Source: Catenuloplanes niger (GTDB taxonomy: Bacteria > Actinomycetota > Actinomycetes > Mycobacteriales > Micromonosporaceae). From it: a stretch of DNA of 64,000 bases. The stretch spans positions 6,581,001 through 6,645,000 of the forward strand of contig NZ_JAVDYC010000001.1 in NCBI RefSeq assembly GCF_031458255.1, in the 5' to 3' direction. The notes below the pieces were generated by a model. It was given only the letters and a program-made list of their open reading frames with translations, made no database searches and was not told the DNA's origin. The translations under genes and the position numbers were made by a program. This document shows positions 8,117 through 17,306 of this stretch, piece after piece (position 1 is the first letter of the stretch; each line of letters begins with the position of its first letter).

Positions 8117-9292
8117 TCACAGGCCGGCGAGCCGGTCCGCGGTGAGGTCGCCGAGCTCGCCGTCGTCCAGCGCGCCGCAGCGCAGGCCGCGCAGCAGGAA
8201 GCCCGCGAGCGCGCGGGCGGTGGCCGGCTCGTCGAGGATGCCGGTGTCCCGGCGGTCCAGGTAGGCGGCGAGCCGGTCGCGGGCCGCGGCGGCACCGTCC
8301 CGGAAGAACGCGTAGGTGGCCGCGTACCGGGTGGGCAGTTGCGCCGGGTGCAGATCCCAGCCCTGGTAGAAGCCGCGTTCCAGGGAGCGCCGGACCAGCC
8401 GCGCGTGCAGCGCCCAGGCCGCCGCGACCTGGTCGTCCGTGCCGACCGGCAGGACATTGGTCGAGCCGTCGGAGAGCCGCACGCCGGTGCCGGCGGCCGC
8501 CACCTGCATGACCGCCTTCGCGTGGTCCGCGGCCGGGTGGTCCATGCTCTGGTAGGCCGCGCCGATGCCGCAGGCCGCGCTGTAGTCGTAGGTGCCGTAG
8601 TGCAGCCCGGTGCACCGGCCGTCCGCCGCGGTGATCATGCGGGCGACCGTGGCGGTGCCGTCCGCGCCCAGGACGGCGGCCGGCGTCTCGATCTGGATCT
8701 CGAACCGCAGCGCGATCCCGTAGGCCGCGTCCAGCCGGCCGCACACGGCCGCGAACGCGTCGACCTGCGCCGGGTCGCTCACCTTGGGCAGCGTGACGAC
8801 GAGGTTCGCCGGGAGCTCCGCCGCGCCGCCGAACCAGGCGTCCAGAAACACGTCGAGGGTACGGAGTGAGCGCCGCCGGGTGTGTGACTCCATCGACTTG
8901 ACCCGCAGCCCGACGAACGGGGGCGTCACCTCGGCACCCGCCAGAGCCTTCGCGGCGGACGTCGCGGCCGCGTCCTCCTCGTCGTCGGCGCGGATGCCGT
9001 ACCCGTCCTCGAAGTCGATCCTCAGGTCCTCGATCGGCTCGTCGGCGAGCTTGGCGGTGACCCGCGCGTGCAGGCTCTCCGGGTAGGGCAGCGCGGGCGC
9101 GGACGACAGGCTGCGCAGCGCGGCACCACCCCACTCCGGCACCAGGCCCTGGTGGAACCGGTCGGCCGGCACGTAGACCGTGTGCACCGGCTGCCGGCTG
9201 TCCGGGTCGCCCGGATAACGGCTGCTCAGGCGCATGTCCACGGCCGCGAGCCGGGCGTCCAGCTCCGCGTGGATCTCGGGATCCAGTCGCAT
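8117..9292 (-). CDS. HpcH/HpaI aldolase-like protein (DUF6986 type)
   Basis: The 391-aa protein resembles the citrate-lyase-beta/HpcH aldolase fold. It has '[11 protein letters not shown]' (acidic metal site), '[16 protein letters not shown]', '[15 protein letters not shown]' and '[14 protein letters not shown]', which match the strand-end residues that bind metal and substrate in malyl-CoA-lyase-type enzymes. The reaction is not known to me. Its position between malate synthase (6-bp gap) and allantoinase suggests work on a C2/C3 acid derived from allantoin, perhaps ureidoglycolate or glyoxylate chemistry; this is inference. No frameshift or unusual codon use is seen. Confidence 0.8.
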   Translation of the reverse strand: MRLDPEIHAELDARLAAVDMRLSSRYPGDPDSRQPVHTVYVPADRFHQGLVPEWGGAALRSLSSAPALPYPESLHARVTAKLADEPIEDLRIDFEDGYGIRADDEEDAAATSAAKALAGAEVTPPFVGLRVKSMESHTRRRSLRTLDVFLDAWFGGAAELPANLVVTLPKVSDPAQVDAFAAVCGRLDAAYGIALRFEIQIETPAAVLGADGTATVARMITAADGRCTGLHYGTYDYSAACGIGAAYQSMDHPAADHAKAVMQVAAAGTGVRLSDGSTNVLPVGTDDQVAAAWALHARLVRRSLERGFYQGWDLHPAQLPTRYAATYAFFRDGAAAARDRLAAYLDRRDTGILDEPATARALAGFLLRGLRCGALDDGELGDLTADRLAGL

Positions 9293-9298
9293 GGCGGG

Positions 9299-10837
9299 CT
9301 AATCGATCAGCTCGTACGCGGGCACGGTCAGGAAGTCCGCGAAGTCGTCCGCGAGCGCGACCCGCTCGAAGAGCACGCGCGCGTCGTCGAAGCGGCTGCC
9401 CGGATAGCCGTCGCCGAGCTGCTCCCGGACCTCCGCCAGCACCTCGTCCTCCAGCCGGCGCACCAGCTCGGACGTGATCGGGGTGCCCTCCTCGGTCCGT
9501 ACCCCCCGGTGGATCCACTGCCAGATCTGGGACCGGGAGATCTCCGCGGTGGCCGCGTCCTCCATCAGGTGGTGGATGCCGACCGCGCCGTTGCCGCGCA
9601 GCCACGCCTCCAGGTACCGCAGCGCCACCTCGACGTTGCCGCGCACGCCCGCGTCCGTCACGCTGCCCGGCGTGGCCGCGACGTCCAGCAGGTCGTCCGC
9701 GGTGACCGCGACGTCCGGCCGCTGCCTGGACAGCTGGTTCGGGCTCTCGCCGAGTGCGGCGTCGAAGATCTCCTTGCACACCGGCACCAGGTCCGGGTGC
9801 GCCACCCAGGAGCCGTCGAAGCCGTCCCGGGCCTCGCGCTCCTTGTCCTCCCGCACCTTGCCGATCGCGACCGCGTTGACCTCCGGGTCGCGGCGGCTGG
9901 GGATGAACGCGGCCATCCCGCCCATCGCGAACGCACCCCGTCGGTGGCACGTGGCGACCAGCAACTCCGTGTAGGCCCGCATGAACGGCGCGGTCATGGT
10001 CACGGCCGCCCGGTCCGGCAGCGTCACCCGAAAGTACTTGATCACGCTGAACAGGTAGTCCCAGCGGCCCGCGTTCAGCCCGGACGCGTGGTCGCGCAGC
10101 TCGTGCAGGATCTCGTCCATCTCGAACGCGGCCGGGATCGTCTCGATCAGCACGGTCGCCCGGATCGTGCCGCGCGGGATGCCGAGGTGGTCCTGCGCGT
10201 AGTTGAAGACGTCGTTCCAGAGCCGCGCCTCCAGGTGCGACTCCATCTTCGGCAGGTAGAAGTACGGCCCGGACCCGCGCTCGATCAGCTCCTGCGCGTT
10301 GTGGAAGAAGTACAGCCCGAAGTCGACCAGCGCGCCCACGCCCGGCGTGCCGTCCCCCCAGGTCAGGTGGCGCTCATCCAGGTGCCAACCGCGCGGCCGG
10401 ACCACGATCGTCGGGTACGGCCCCGGGCCGAGCTCGTAGTGCTTGCCCTCCGGGGAGTCGAACGTGATCGTCCGGCGCACCGCCTCGTACAGGTTGACCT
10501 GGCCACCGATCACGTTCGCCCAGTGCGGCGTGTTCGCGTCCTCCAGGTCGGCCAGCCACACCTTGGCGCCCGAGTTCATCGCGTTGATCGTCATCTTGCG
10601 CTCGGTCGGGCCGGTGATCTCCACCCGGCGGTCGGTGAGGTCGGCCGGCGCGGCCGGGACCGTCCACGCGCCCTCCCGCACGTCCACGGTCTCCGGCAGG
10701 AAGTCCAGCCGCCCGGTGCGGGCCGCCTCGGCCCGGCGCAGCGCCCGCAGCGCCAGCAGCTCGTCCCGCCGGGCCGCGAAGTGCCGGTGCAGGTCCGCGA
10801 CGAACTCCCGGGCCTCGGGTGTGAGGATCTCGGTCAT
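9299..10837 (-). CDS. aceB: Malate synthase A
   Basis: Malate synthase condenses glyoxylate with acetyl-CoA. The 512-aa protein has the family motifs in order: '[20 protein letters not shown]' with the catalytic/metal Asp-Glu region, '[11 protein letters not shown]' with the active-site Arg, '[13 protein letters not shown]', '[18 protein letters not shown]' with the metal Glu, '[11 protein letters not shown]', and a C-terminal '[11 protein letters not shown]' and '[15 protein letters not shown]'. The ATG start follows GGAGGGG. Clustered with allantoin genes, it removes glyoxylate released from ureidoglycolate. It begins 14 bp after the DUF1707 gene stop, so the operon promoter may lie in or before that gene. 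Confidence 0.95.
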   Translation of the reverse strand: MTEILTPEAREFVADLHRHFAARRDELLALRALRRAEAARTGRLDFLPETVDVREGAWTVPAAPADLTDRRVEITGPTERKMTINAMNSGAKVWLADLEDANTPHWANVIGGQVNLYEAVRRTITFDSPEGKHYELGPGPYPTIVVRPRGWHLDERHLTWGDGTPGVGALVDFGLYFFHNAQELIERGSGPYFYLPKMESHLEARLWNDVFNYAQDHLGIPRGTIRATVLIETIPAAFEMDEILHELRDHASGLNAGRWDYLFSVIKYFRVTLPDRAAVTMTAPFMRAYTELLVATCHRRGAFAMGGMAAFIPSRRDPEVNAVAIGKVREDKEREARDGFDGSWVAHPDLVPVCKEIFDAALGESPNQLSRQRPDVAVTADDLLDVAATPGSVTDAGVRGNVEVALRYLEAWLRGNGAVGIHHLMEDAATAEISRSQIWQWIHRGVRTEEGTPITSELVRRLEDEVLAEVREQLGDGYPGSRFDDARVLFERVALADDFADFLTVPAYELID

Positions 10838-10851
10838 TACCCCTCCAGGCG

Positions 10852-11130
10852 TCAACGGTATACCGAAATGATCACTGCGAGGAGTGCCACGACCACAGTG
10901 GCCAGCGCGAATGCGATCAGCAGATGCCGGGCGTCCGCGCTCGGCTCCGCCTCCGCCGGCAGATCGCTCGTGAGGTGGCCCAGGTCGCCGTGGGTGCGGG
11001 CGGCGAGCACGGCGTCGACCCGGGTGGTGAATTCGTCCAGGGACAGGCGCCCGGCCGCGGTGTGCCGCTCGAGATCGGCGACAACGCGCTGCCGGTCCGC
11101 GTCCGATGCGCGTAGCCGGGGGTCGGTCAC
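10852..11130 (-). CDS. DUF1707 (SHOCT-like) single-pass membrane protein
   Basis: This small protein (92 aa from GTG 11130) has the DUF1707 signature '[19 protein letters not shown]' followed by '[20 protein letters not shown]' and '[10 protein letters not shown]'. One transmembrane helix closes it ('[19 protein letters not shown]'). DUF1707 is common in actinomycetes; its function is unknown. A TAGTCT hexamer 6 bp upstream of GTG 11130 suggests a leaderless transcript and favours this start over GTG 11136. It is divergent from the membrane protein at 11220 and directly precedes aceB. Confidence 0.8.
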   Translation of the reverse strand: MTDPRLRASDADRQRVVADLERHTAAGRLSLDEFTTRVDAVLAARTHGDLGHLTSDLPAEAEPSADARHLLIAFALATVVVALLAVIISVYR

Positions 11131-11219
11131 GCGCACAGACTACGCAACTTTTCGGCACTCGGAACCCGTCTTCTTCGATGTACCCTCAGCCAACTCATCT
11201 CCGGCCTTGGAGGCTTTCA

Positions 11220-12128
11220 GTGTCGAACTCCCCAGGCGGGCTGCTCATCATCGAGCGGCTGCTGCGCGACCGGGACGGCGTGTGGCGGCAGATCATCGAG
11301 GAGCGGCAGCTCGGCTCGATCAGCCTCCAGATGCTGGCCAGTTCCTCGCTCAGCTTCGCGCTCTACGGCGTCGTGCTCGGCGCCTCGCACAGCTGGATCC
11401 AGGCCGCCTCGTCGTTCGTCAAGCTGCCGCTGCTGTTCCTCGCCACGCTCGCCATCTGCCTGCCCACGCTGTACCTGTTCAACCTGGTCTTCGGCGCGCG
11501 ACTGTCGGTCATGCAGGCGGTCACGCTGATCATGGTGCCGATCACGGTCACCGCGGTGCTGACGCTGGCGTTCGCGCCGATCAGCCTGTTCTTCCTGATC
11601 ACGTCGAACAGCTACTCGTTCTTCAAACTGCTCAACGTGGCGATCCTGGTGCTGACCGCGATCGTCGGGCTGCGCTTCCTCACCGCGGGGATGACCGCGT
11701 TCAACGAGCACCAGCTCACGCTCGCGTCGGCCGCCTCGACGCCGGAGAAGCCGGAGCAGGCCCCGGTCGAGGCAGCGGCACCGGCACCGGCACCGGCGCC
11801 GACTCCGGCGCTGGTGGGCGCGAACGGGGCGGCCGCGGTTCCTGGGCCGGCGGTGCCCGCGTACGACGGCATGCTCCCGGGAGGCTGGGAGCCGTACGCG
11901 CCGCCGCGCCGCCCGTCCGCCGCGGACCTCCCGGCCGGGCAGCGGCCGGCCAGCATGACGCTGCTCTACATCTGGATCGCCCTGTTCGGCTTCGTCGGCA
12001 CCCAGCTGGCCTGGACGCTGCGCCCGTTCTTCGGCAGCCCGGAGGAGCCCTTCGCGGTCTTCCGCGACGTCAACGGCACGTTCTACGCCGACGCCCTCAC
12101 CACGATCGGCCGGCTGATCACCGGCTGA
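11220..12128 (+). CDS. Multi-pass membrane protein with Ala/Pro-rich loop
   Basis: The 302-aa protein starts at GTG 11220 after GGAGG. It has four or five predicted helices in residues about 40-165 ('SLSFALYGVVLGASHSW', 'LPLLFLATLAICLPTLYLF', 'VTLIMVPITVTAVLTLAF', 'VAILVLTAIVGLRFL'). A cytoplasmic or extracytoplasmic low-complexity loop rich in Ala, Pro and Glu follows at about 175-255, then one more helix ('LLYIWIALFGFVGTQLAW'). The layout recalls Yip1-like membrane proteins, but I cannot assign a family. It precedes the protease gene by 84 bp on the same strand. Confidence 0.75.
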   Translation: MSNSPGGLLIIERLLRDRDGVWRQIIEERQLGSISLQMLASSSLSFALYGVVLGASHSWIQAASSFVKLPLLFLATLAICLPTLYLFNLVFGARLSVMQAVTLIMVPITVTAVLTLAFAPISLFFLITSNSYSFFKLLNVAILVLTAIVGLRFLTAGMTAFNEHQLTLASAASTPEKPEQAPVEAAAPAPAPAPTPALVGANGAAAVPGPAVPAYDGMLPGGWEPYAPPRRPSAADLPAGQRPASMTLLYIWIALFGFVGTQLAWTLRPFFGSPEEPFAVFRDVNGTFYADALTTIGRLITG

Positions 12129-12212
12129 GAATCTTTCACCGATGACGGTGAGCCGTTTCGCGTTTCTCTCCGTATCTACCCCCGACGGGGTGGACGAACC
12201 GTGGAGGCGCAG

Positions 12213-13382
12213 ATGGCATCGCTGGGGCGAGACGACACGGACTCGCAGAGCTGGCGACGTCCGGCCTCCTACGGCAGCTACGACTACGAGCCCGCCGGTC
12301 CGCCCGGCCGCCGGCGAGCCCCCGAACACGACGAGTACGAGCCGCCGGCACCGGCCGGCGGCTCGTTCACCGCGTACGGTTCCAGCGGTTCCTACCGGAC
12401 CGTCTCCGGCGCCTACCCGGTCACGAACGACGGCTCGGACCCGTACGCCGGTTTCTCCGGTGCCTCCGGCCCCGCCGTCGCCACCTCCACGTACCGCGCG
12501 CCCGCCGCCCCGCCCGCCTGGGAGGCACCCGCGGACCCATGGGCGACCGTCGGCGCGACCCCCGCCTACGACCCGGCCCCGCCGCGCGCCGCCCGTCGCC
12601 GCGACCACGACGCCGGCACCCCGCGCCGCGGCCCCCGGTTCATGCTGGCCGGCGCGCTCATCGTGGCCGTCGCCGCGGGCGCCGGCACGGCCGGGGCGTG
12701 GTACGGCGCGAACCGCGTCGGCGCCACCAACCAGGCCGGGAACTCCACCAGCACCCAACTGGTCGGTGCGGACGGCGAACTCACCAGCACCGCCGAGCAG
12801 GTCCTGACCGGCGTGGTCTCGATCGAGGTCCGCACGGACGACGGCGCCTCCTCCGGCTCCGGCTTCGTCATCGACGACGCCCAGCACATCATCACGAACA
12901 ACCACGTGGTCGAGGGCGCCAGCCGGGTCACGGTCAGCGGCCAGGACGGCGAGAGCCTCGACGCGGACGTGATCGGCACCGACCCGGGCATGGACATCGC
13001 GGTGCTGCGCATCTCCCCGTCCGACACGCTCGAACCGCTGCCGATGGGCAAGTCCAGCACGCTGCGCGTCGGCGAGACCGTCCTCGCGGTCGGCGCCCCG
13101 CTCGGCCTGTCCGGCAGCGTCACCTCCGGCATCGTCAGCGCCGTCGACCGCCGCGTCCGCCTCGGCGGCGAGGGCGCCACCCGCCAGTCCGCGGTGCAGA
13201 CCGACGCCTCCATCAACCCCGGCAACTCCGGCGGCCCCCTGGTCAACTCCGCCGGCGAGGTCATCGGCGTCAACACCGCCATCGCCACCCTGGAGGGCGG
13301 CGGCTCCATCGGCATCGGCTTCGCCATCCCGATCGAGCGGGCCGCCGAGGTCGCCCAGGCCCTCATCGCGGCCGAAGGCTGA
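12213..13382 (+). CDS. HtrA/DegP-like membrane-anchored serine protease without PDZ domain
   Basis: The 389-aa protein starts at ATG 12213 after GGAGG. Residues 1-140 are disordered and rich in Pro, Ser, Tyr and Gly. One transmembrane helix follows ('FMLAGALIVAVAAGAGTAGAW'), then a trypsin-like S1C domain. The triad is visible: His in 'ITNNHVVEG', Asp in 'DPGMDIAVLRI', Ser in 'NPGNSGGPLVN'. The chain stops straight after the protease domain ('GFAIPIERAAEVAQAL'), so the C-terminal PDZ domain of typical HtrA proteins is absent. It probably acts outside the membrane in protein quality control or cell-surface processing. The gene ends 58 bp before the right inverted repeat. Confidence 0.9.
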   Translation: MASLGRDDTDSQSWRRPASYGSYDYEPAGPPGRRRAPEHDEYEPPAPAGGSFTAYGSSGSYRTVSGAYPVTNDGSDPYAGFSGASGPAVATSTYRAPAAPPAWEAPADPWATVGATPAYDPAPPRAARRRDHDAGTPRRGPRFMLAGALIVAVAAGAGTAGAWYGANRVGATNQAGNSTSTQLVGADGELTSTAEQVLTGVVSIEVRTDDGASSGSGFVIDDAQHIITNNHVVEGASRVTVSGQDGESLDADVIGTDPGMDIAVLRISPSDTLEPLPMGKSSTLRVGETVLAVGAPLGLSGSVTSGIVSAVDRRVRLGGEGATRQSAVQTDASINPGNSGGPLVNSAGEVIGVNTAIATLEGGGSIGIGFAIPIERAAEVAQALIAAEG

Positions 13383-13459
13383 CGAGCGGGCGACGACGGG
13401 CGACCGGCCCGCCGTGACTCTGCCGAGCCGGCCGGTCGTTGTGCGGTCCCGACGCGAAG

Positions 13460-13490
13460 GGGCCCGGAGCGCGGTGTGCGCCCCGGGCCC
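13460..13490 (-). terminator. Terminator of CAP gene copy 2
   Basis: Same 13-bp stem as at 4881-4911. One base differs, but on the transcript it gives a G-U pair, so the hairpin is preserved. Confidence 0.8.
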
Positions 13491-13507
13491 TTCCCATGTC
13501 TGCGGAA

Positions 13508-13996
13508 TTACTTGCCGAACTCCTGGGTCCAGTACACGACACCCTTGGCGTTACGGGCCGCACCGACACCGATCAGCGTCGACTTGCAGTTCAGGATGTT
13601 CTTCCGGTGACCCGGGCTGTTCATCCAACCCTTCACCACACCCTGCGCGTCCCGGTAACCCCAGGCGATGTTCTCGCCCATCGCGGTCCGGGTGAAACCG
13701 GCCCGCTTCGCCCGCTGCACGAAGTTCGAACCGTCCTTACCCGTGTGGCTGAAATAGTTCTTGTCCGCCATGTCCCTGGAGAACGCCTGCGCCGCCTTCG
13801 CCAGGTGGGCGTTGACGGTCAGCTTCGTGCAACCGGCCTTCACCCGCGCCTCGTTCGTCAACGCCACGACCTGCGCCTCCAACGTCGTCGTCGCCACAGC
13901 AGCGGACGCGGTGGCCGCGGGAGCGACGAGCGTCATACCCAGAGCGGCGGCGGGAGCGAGAACGGCGAGGACGACCCGGCTGGCGAAGCGGCGCAA
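13508..13996 (-). CDS. Secreted CAP-domain protein, copy 2
   Basis: Same 162-aa protein as at 4375-4863, on the opposite strand, differing by one residue: Thr for Ser in the signal-peptide end. The TTG start and upstream GAGATGAGAG are conserved. All CAP motifs are intact ('YFSHTGKDGS', 'GENIAWGY', 'NSPGHRKN'), so both copies should be functional. Upstream sequence within the repeat is identical, so both copies may share regulation, unless promoters lie outside the repeat. The near identity points to recent duplication or ongoing gene conversion. Confidence 0.9.
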   Translation of the reverse strand: MRRFASRVVLAVLAPAAALGMTLVAPAATASAAVATTTLEAQVVALTNEARVKAGCTKLTVNAHLAKAAQAFSRDMADKNYFSHTGKDGSNFVQRAKRAGFTRTAMGENIAWGYRDAQGVVKGWMNSPGHRKNILNCKSTLIGVGAARNAKGVVYWTQEFGK

Positions 13997-14122
13997 GAAA
14001 CTCTCATCTCTGTCGGCATGTGTATTTCGCTTGCACCCGTCCATTCGGCGACCCCGGCACACGACTGACGAATCGACCGGGTGCCCTCCCGTAAGCCCTC
14101 GGTAGCCGCCCGGTTGCGCGGG

Positions 14123-16036
14123 CTACGTGCGGCGCAGGGAGCGGGTGAGCGCGGCCGCGATCGTGGTGGCCAGGATCCAGCCGGCGGCGATCAGCAGGTA
14201 GGAGAGCCACTGGTACGCCCCGGCCGGCAGGAACGCGGTCTGCTGCCCGAAGTCGACGAGCGGGAGCAGCAGGTCGAGCGTGTAGACGACCGCGTGGAAC
14301 GCCGGTGCCTCGTCCGGTTTCGCGGCGCGCGGCGGGTGCGCCGAGTACGCGGCCGTGCCTGCGCCGAGCAGCACCAGCAGCCAGAGCGCGGCCAGCAGCG
14401 GGCGATAGCCGTAGCCGACCGTGACGTCCTGCAGCACGCCCCAGACCCGCGCCGGCCAGCCCGCGGCCCGGGTGCGGGCCCGCTGCCGGGTGAGCAGCAC
14501 CGCGCGTGCCGCGTCGTCGTCGCCGTGGGCCCGGAGCACGGCCGCGAGCTGTTCGTACGGCTGCTGCTGGGCCTCGGCCGGGTCGCGGGCCAGCCACGCC
14601 CGCCGGTCGGTGTCGGTGGCCGGCGGCTCCAGCGTCTCGTAGGTGAGCCCGGTCAGGTGCAGTGCCTCCGGCCAGTTCGCCGGGTCGTCGCGGAGCAGGC
14701 CGACGCGGGCGTGGCGCAGGTCGACCGGGCCGGTCACCGCGGTCGTGCGCAGCCGCAGCTCGGGCACCTGGAGCCGCCACAGACGCAGCGCGAACGGCGC
14801 GTTCGGCCGGGTGTCCGCCGGGTCCGGCGACGCGGTCAGCGTGGCCGTGTCGAGGCAGAGCACGCTGCCGATCCGGCTGCCCGAGACCTGCACCTGACCG
14901 ACGGCGGAGAGCCCGTCGCACAGGTTGACCGTGTTGCTGGCCACGACGCCGTTGAGGCTGAGCGCGACGCCTCCCGGGTCGGCCAGCGTGGCGCCGTTGA
15001 AGCTCACCGGCCCGTTCAGCACCGAGTCGTCCAGGCCGACCCGGCCGTCGGCCCGGATCCGGCGGGCGTCGAGCGTGCCGTGCAGCGTCATCCACTCGGC
15101 GCGCAGCGCGGCACCGCCCGGGTTCGACAGCCGCGCGCCGCGCAGCGTGAACGTGCGGCTGATCTCCGCGTGCGCGGTCCGGACCTCCCCGGTCGCGGCG
15201 AACGCGCCGCCGAGGAAGAGTCCGCCCGCCAGCGTGGCCGCGTCGAGCCGGAGCGCGACCCGGCCCGGGTTGGTGAGCGTGGCGTCGGTGAGGCTGACCG
15301 CGCCGGTGATCCGGTTGTGCCACATGCGCAGCTCGCCGTCGAACGTGGCACCGCGGGCGAAGAAGCCGCCCTCGACCACCAGGCTGTCCGCGCCGATCAC
15401 GCCCCGGGCGGCCGCGAGCAGCGCGTGCGGCTCGTCGACGGTCTCGGGCGCGGACGGCGCGGTGCACCGGGCCCGGTCCAGGTTGACGTCGCCGGAGACC
15501 CGTCCCTGCGACACGACGACGAGTCCCTCGAGGTCCGCGCGCCCGGCCGCCAGGTCACCGCCGATCATGATCCGCTCTGCCTGCAGCGCGATTCCCGTGG
15601 ACCGCACCCGGGCCCGGTCCAGCACCAGGCCGCCGCTGATCCGGGCGCCGGGCATGCGCAGCTCGCCGTCGACCCGCGCGCCGTTCAGCTTGAGGTGCCC
15701 CTCCACCACCACGTTCGACGCGCGCAGGCCCGGCAGCGTGGACCGGGCGAAGCTGGTGAACCCGAGCCGCGCCCAGTTGAGCACGGGGGCGCGCGCGAAC
15801 TCGCAGTCCTCCAGGATGATCGGGGCGTCCACCTGGGCGAACCGCAGCGAGAACTCGCCGGTGATCCGCGCCCCGGACAGACGGAGCGAGGCCCTGGCCC
15901 CGGACGCCGGCGCCTGTGCGCCGAGCAGCAACCGGGTCAGGACCTCGCCGCTGACCTCACGGTCCCCGTCCGGGTCGGCCGTGACCGGCGTACCCGTGGG
16001 GAAGGACTCCCAGAGACGGTTCTCGAGCGTGTTCAC
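14123..16036 (-). CDS. Beta-helix-like repeat protein with C-terminal membrane anchor
   Basis: The 637-aa protein consists of many 20-25-residue repeats of the type 'LRLSGARITGEFSLRFAQV', 'LKLNGARVDGELRMPGARIS' and 'VSLTDATLTNPGRVALRLDA' over residues about 50-460. These suggest a right-handed beta-helix, like pentapeptide-repeat relatives. Two or three hydrophobic helices close it ('PLLAALWLLVLLGAGTAAY', 'WLSYLLIAAGWILATTIAAAL'). Similar actinomycete proteins are often labelled membrane-associated oxidoreductase, but I see no cofactor site, so I do not support that name. It could be a membrane-attached scaffold. Its stop lies 6 bp outside the right inverted repeat, whose terminator reads the other way. 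Confidence 0.75.
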   Translation of the reverse strand: MNTLENRLWESFPTGTPVTADPDGDREVSGEVLTRLLLGAQAPASGARASLRLSGARITGEFSLRFAQVDAPIILEDCEFARAPVLNWARLGFTSFARSTLPGLRASNVVVEGHLKLNGARVDGELRMPGARISGGLVLDRARVRSTGIALQAERIMIGGDLAAGRADLEGLVVVSQGRVSGDVNLDRARCTAPSAPETVDEPHALLAAARGVIGADSLVVEGGFFARGATFDGELRMWHNRITGAVSLTDATLTNPGRVALRLDAATLAGGLFLGGAFAATGEVRTAHAEISRTFTLRGARLSNPGGAALRAEWMTLHGTLDARRIRADGRVGLDDSVLNGPVSFNGATLADPGGVALSLNGVVASNTVNLCDGLSAVGQVQVSGSRIGSVLCLDTATLTASPDPADTRPNAPFALRLWRLQVPELRLRTTAVTGPVDLRHARVGLLRDDPANWPEALHLTGLTYETLEPPATDTDRRAWLARDPAEAQQQPYEQLAAVLRAHGDDDAARAVLLTRQRARTRAAGWPARVWGVLQDVTVGYGYRPLLAALWLLVLLGAGTAAYSAHPPRAAKPDEAPAFHAVVYTLDLLLPLVDFGQQTAFLPAGAYQWLSYLLIAAGWILATTIAAALTRSLRRT

Positions 16037-16064
16037 CCACTCATGATCGTCGCTGGGGGCAAAT

Positions 16065-17063
16065 CTAGACGATCGACATGTGTACGTGGTCCTCGTGCGT
16101 ACTGTCGCCGGAGTAACCGCTCCAGCCGGTGGCCGGGAACCAGACCATCCGGTTCCAGATCACGTAGAGGATGCCGAGCCGGTCGGCGTTGCGGACCAGG
16201 AACGCCATCAGGTCGTTGCCGTACTTCAGCTCGTCGTCGGTGTCCCAGACCGAGAAGCCGCTGTTCTGCAGCGACCAGTCGCAGGCGCGCCCCTTCGGGT
16301 GCTCCCAGATGTCACCGGTGCGGAAACAGCCGACGAACCGGTTGAAGCCGGCCTTCTTCACCTCGTTGTACGCGTGCAGCGTGCGCGGCGTCAGGCAGCC
16401 GCTGGTGGTCGGGTCGTCCTGGGTGCACGACTCGGCCGGCCATCCACTGTTCGCGCCGGGGCCGGGGGCCGCCTCCGGCGAGGTGGCGGTGACCAGGCCC
16501 TTCGTGGTGACGTTGCCGCCGACCAGGGTGAGTGCCTTCTCCGCCTCCTTCTTCTGCTTGTCGATGGCGGAGAGCGCCTTCTGCTCCTCCGCGACCTCGG
16601 CGTCCAGCTCGGCCTTGGCCCGGTCGATCGAGTTGCGGGCCTCGATGAACTCGTGCAGCTTCGCGTCGTTGTGCGCGGCCAGCTCGTTCAGCGAGGTCAT
16701 CCGGCTGATGAAGCCGGTCGGGTCCGCGCTGCCCAGCATCAGGCTCGGGCCGGTGAGCCGGCCCTGCCGGTACTGCTGGGAGGCCATCTCGCCGACCTGC
16801 TTGGTGAGCAGGTCCACGTTGGCCTGGGCCGTGTTGAGCTGCTTGGTGATCTCGGCCTGCTTCTTCTTCGACGCGTCCAGCACGGCCTTGGCCTCGAGGT
16901 ACCGCTTACCCGTGGACTCCAGAACGTCACCCAGAGTGGCGTTTCCGCCGGCGTCCGGGTTGTTCGGCGCCGCACCGGCGGGGGAGAGCGGCGCGGTCAG
17001 CAGCGCCACCGCGGTGGCGACCGCGGCGACCGCTGCGGCACATCGACGACCGAGTGGGGTCAT
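16065..17063 (-). CDS. Secreted coiled-coil protein with ARB_07466-like C-terminal domain
   Basis: The 332-aa protein has a signal peptide (MTPLGRRCAAAVAAVATAVA..., cleavage near 'AGA-AP'). A long coiled coil over residues about 50-185 is rich in Lys, Glu, Gln and Ala, as in NlpC/P60-type secreted hydrolases. After a Pro/Gly linker, residues about 210-332 contain 'LTPRTLHAYNEVKKAGF', 'HPKGRACDWSLQNSG', 'GILYVIWNRMVWF' and 'THEDHVHMSIV'. The His/Asp pattern recalls D-Ala-D-Ala carboxypeptidase/LAS-type zinc sites, so a role in peptidoglycan turnover is plausible. A leader of about 150 nt precedes it; I could not match it confidently to a riboswitch. Confidence 0.8.
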   Translation of the reverse strand: MTPLGRRCAAAVAAVATAVALLTAPLSPAGAAPNNPDAGGNATLGDVLESTGKRYLEAKAVLDASKKKQAEITKQLNTAQANVDLLTKQVGEMASQQYRQGRLTGPSLMLGSADPTGFISRMTSLNELAAHNDAKLHEFIEARNSIDRAKAELDAEVAEEQKALSAIDKQKKEAEKALTLVGGNVTTKGLVTATSPEAAPGPGANSGWPAESCTQDDPTTSGCLTPRTLHAYNEVKKAGFNRFVGCFRTGDIWEHPKGRACDWSLQNSGFSVWDTDDELKYGNDLMAFLVRNADRLGILYVIWNRMVWFPATGWSGYSGDSTHEDHVHMSIV

Positions 17064-17306
17064 CAGAACGGATTCCTCTCGTCGTGCTGGGAAGCTCTCG
17101 TCGGCGGCGATGAAGATCCGCCTTTCCCTGGAGTTACGGAGTCGGGGGCGCGGCGGTTCGATGTCGCCGGGCCCGCGCGGAGAGCGTCACGGCAAAGAAG
17201 GGTACGTCACCGTCCGAACGAATGCTTAGGTCAGGGCGCACGCCCACGCACCGTGACCGGGAAATAGGCGGTGCGCTCCGGCCGTGCCGGATAATGTGCG
17301 TCGTCT

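Larger units (their letters stand above)
13440..14117 (-). repeat. 678-bp inverted repeat, right copy
   Basis: Inverted, about 99% identical copy of 4254-4931. It ends 6 bp short of the stop codon of the 14123-16036 gene. Beyond the inner edge, weaker similarity continues in patches (GGCTCGG and CACGGCGGG), hinting that the original duplication was longer. Confidence 0.95.

Noticed and set aside
4254-14117. Composite transposon bounded by the inverted repeats
   Set aside because: The repeats encode only a CAP protein; no transposase, terminal inverted repeats or target duplication was found.
14123-16036. Oxidoreductase function for the beta-helix protein
   Set aside because: No Rossmann, flavin or heme motif is visible.
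17064-17220. c-di-AMP (ydaO) riboswitch before the secreted coiled-coil protein
   Set aside because: The leader is long and has some suggestive purine-rich pieces, but I could not align the conserved core; an Rfam scan is needed.
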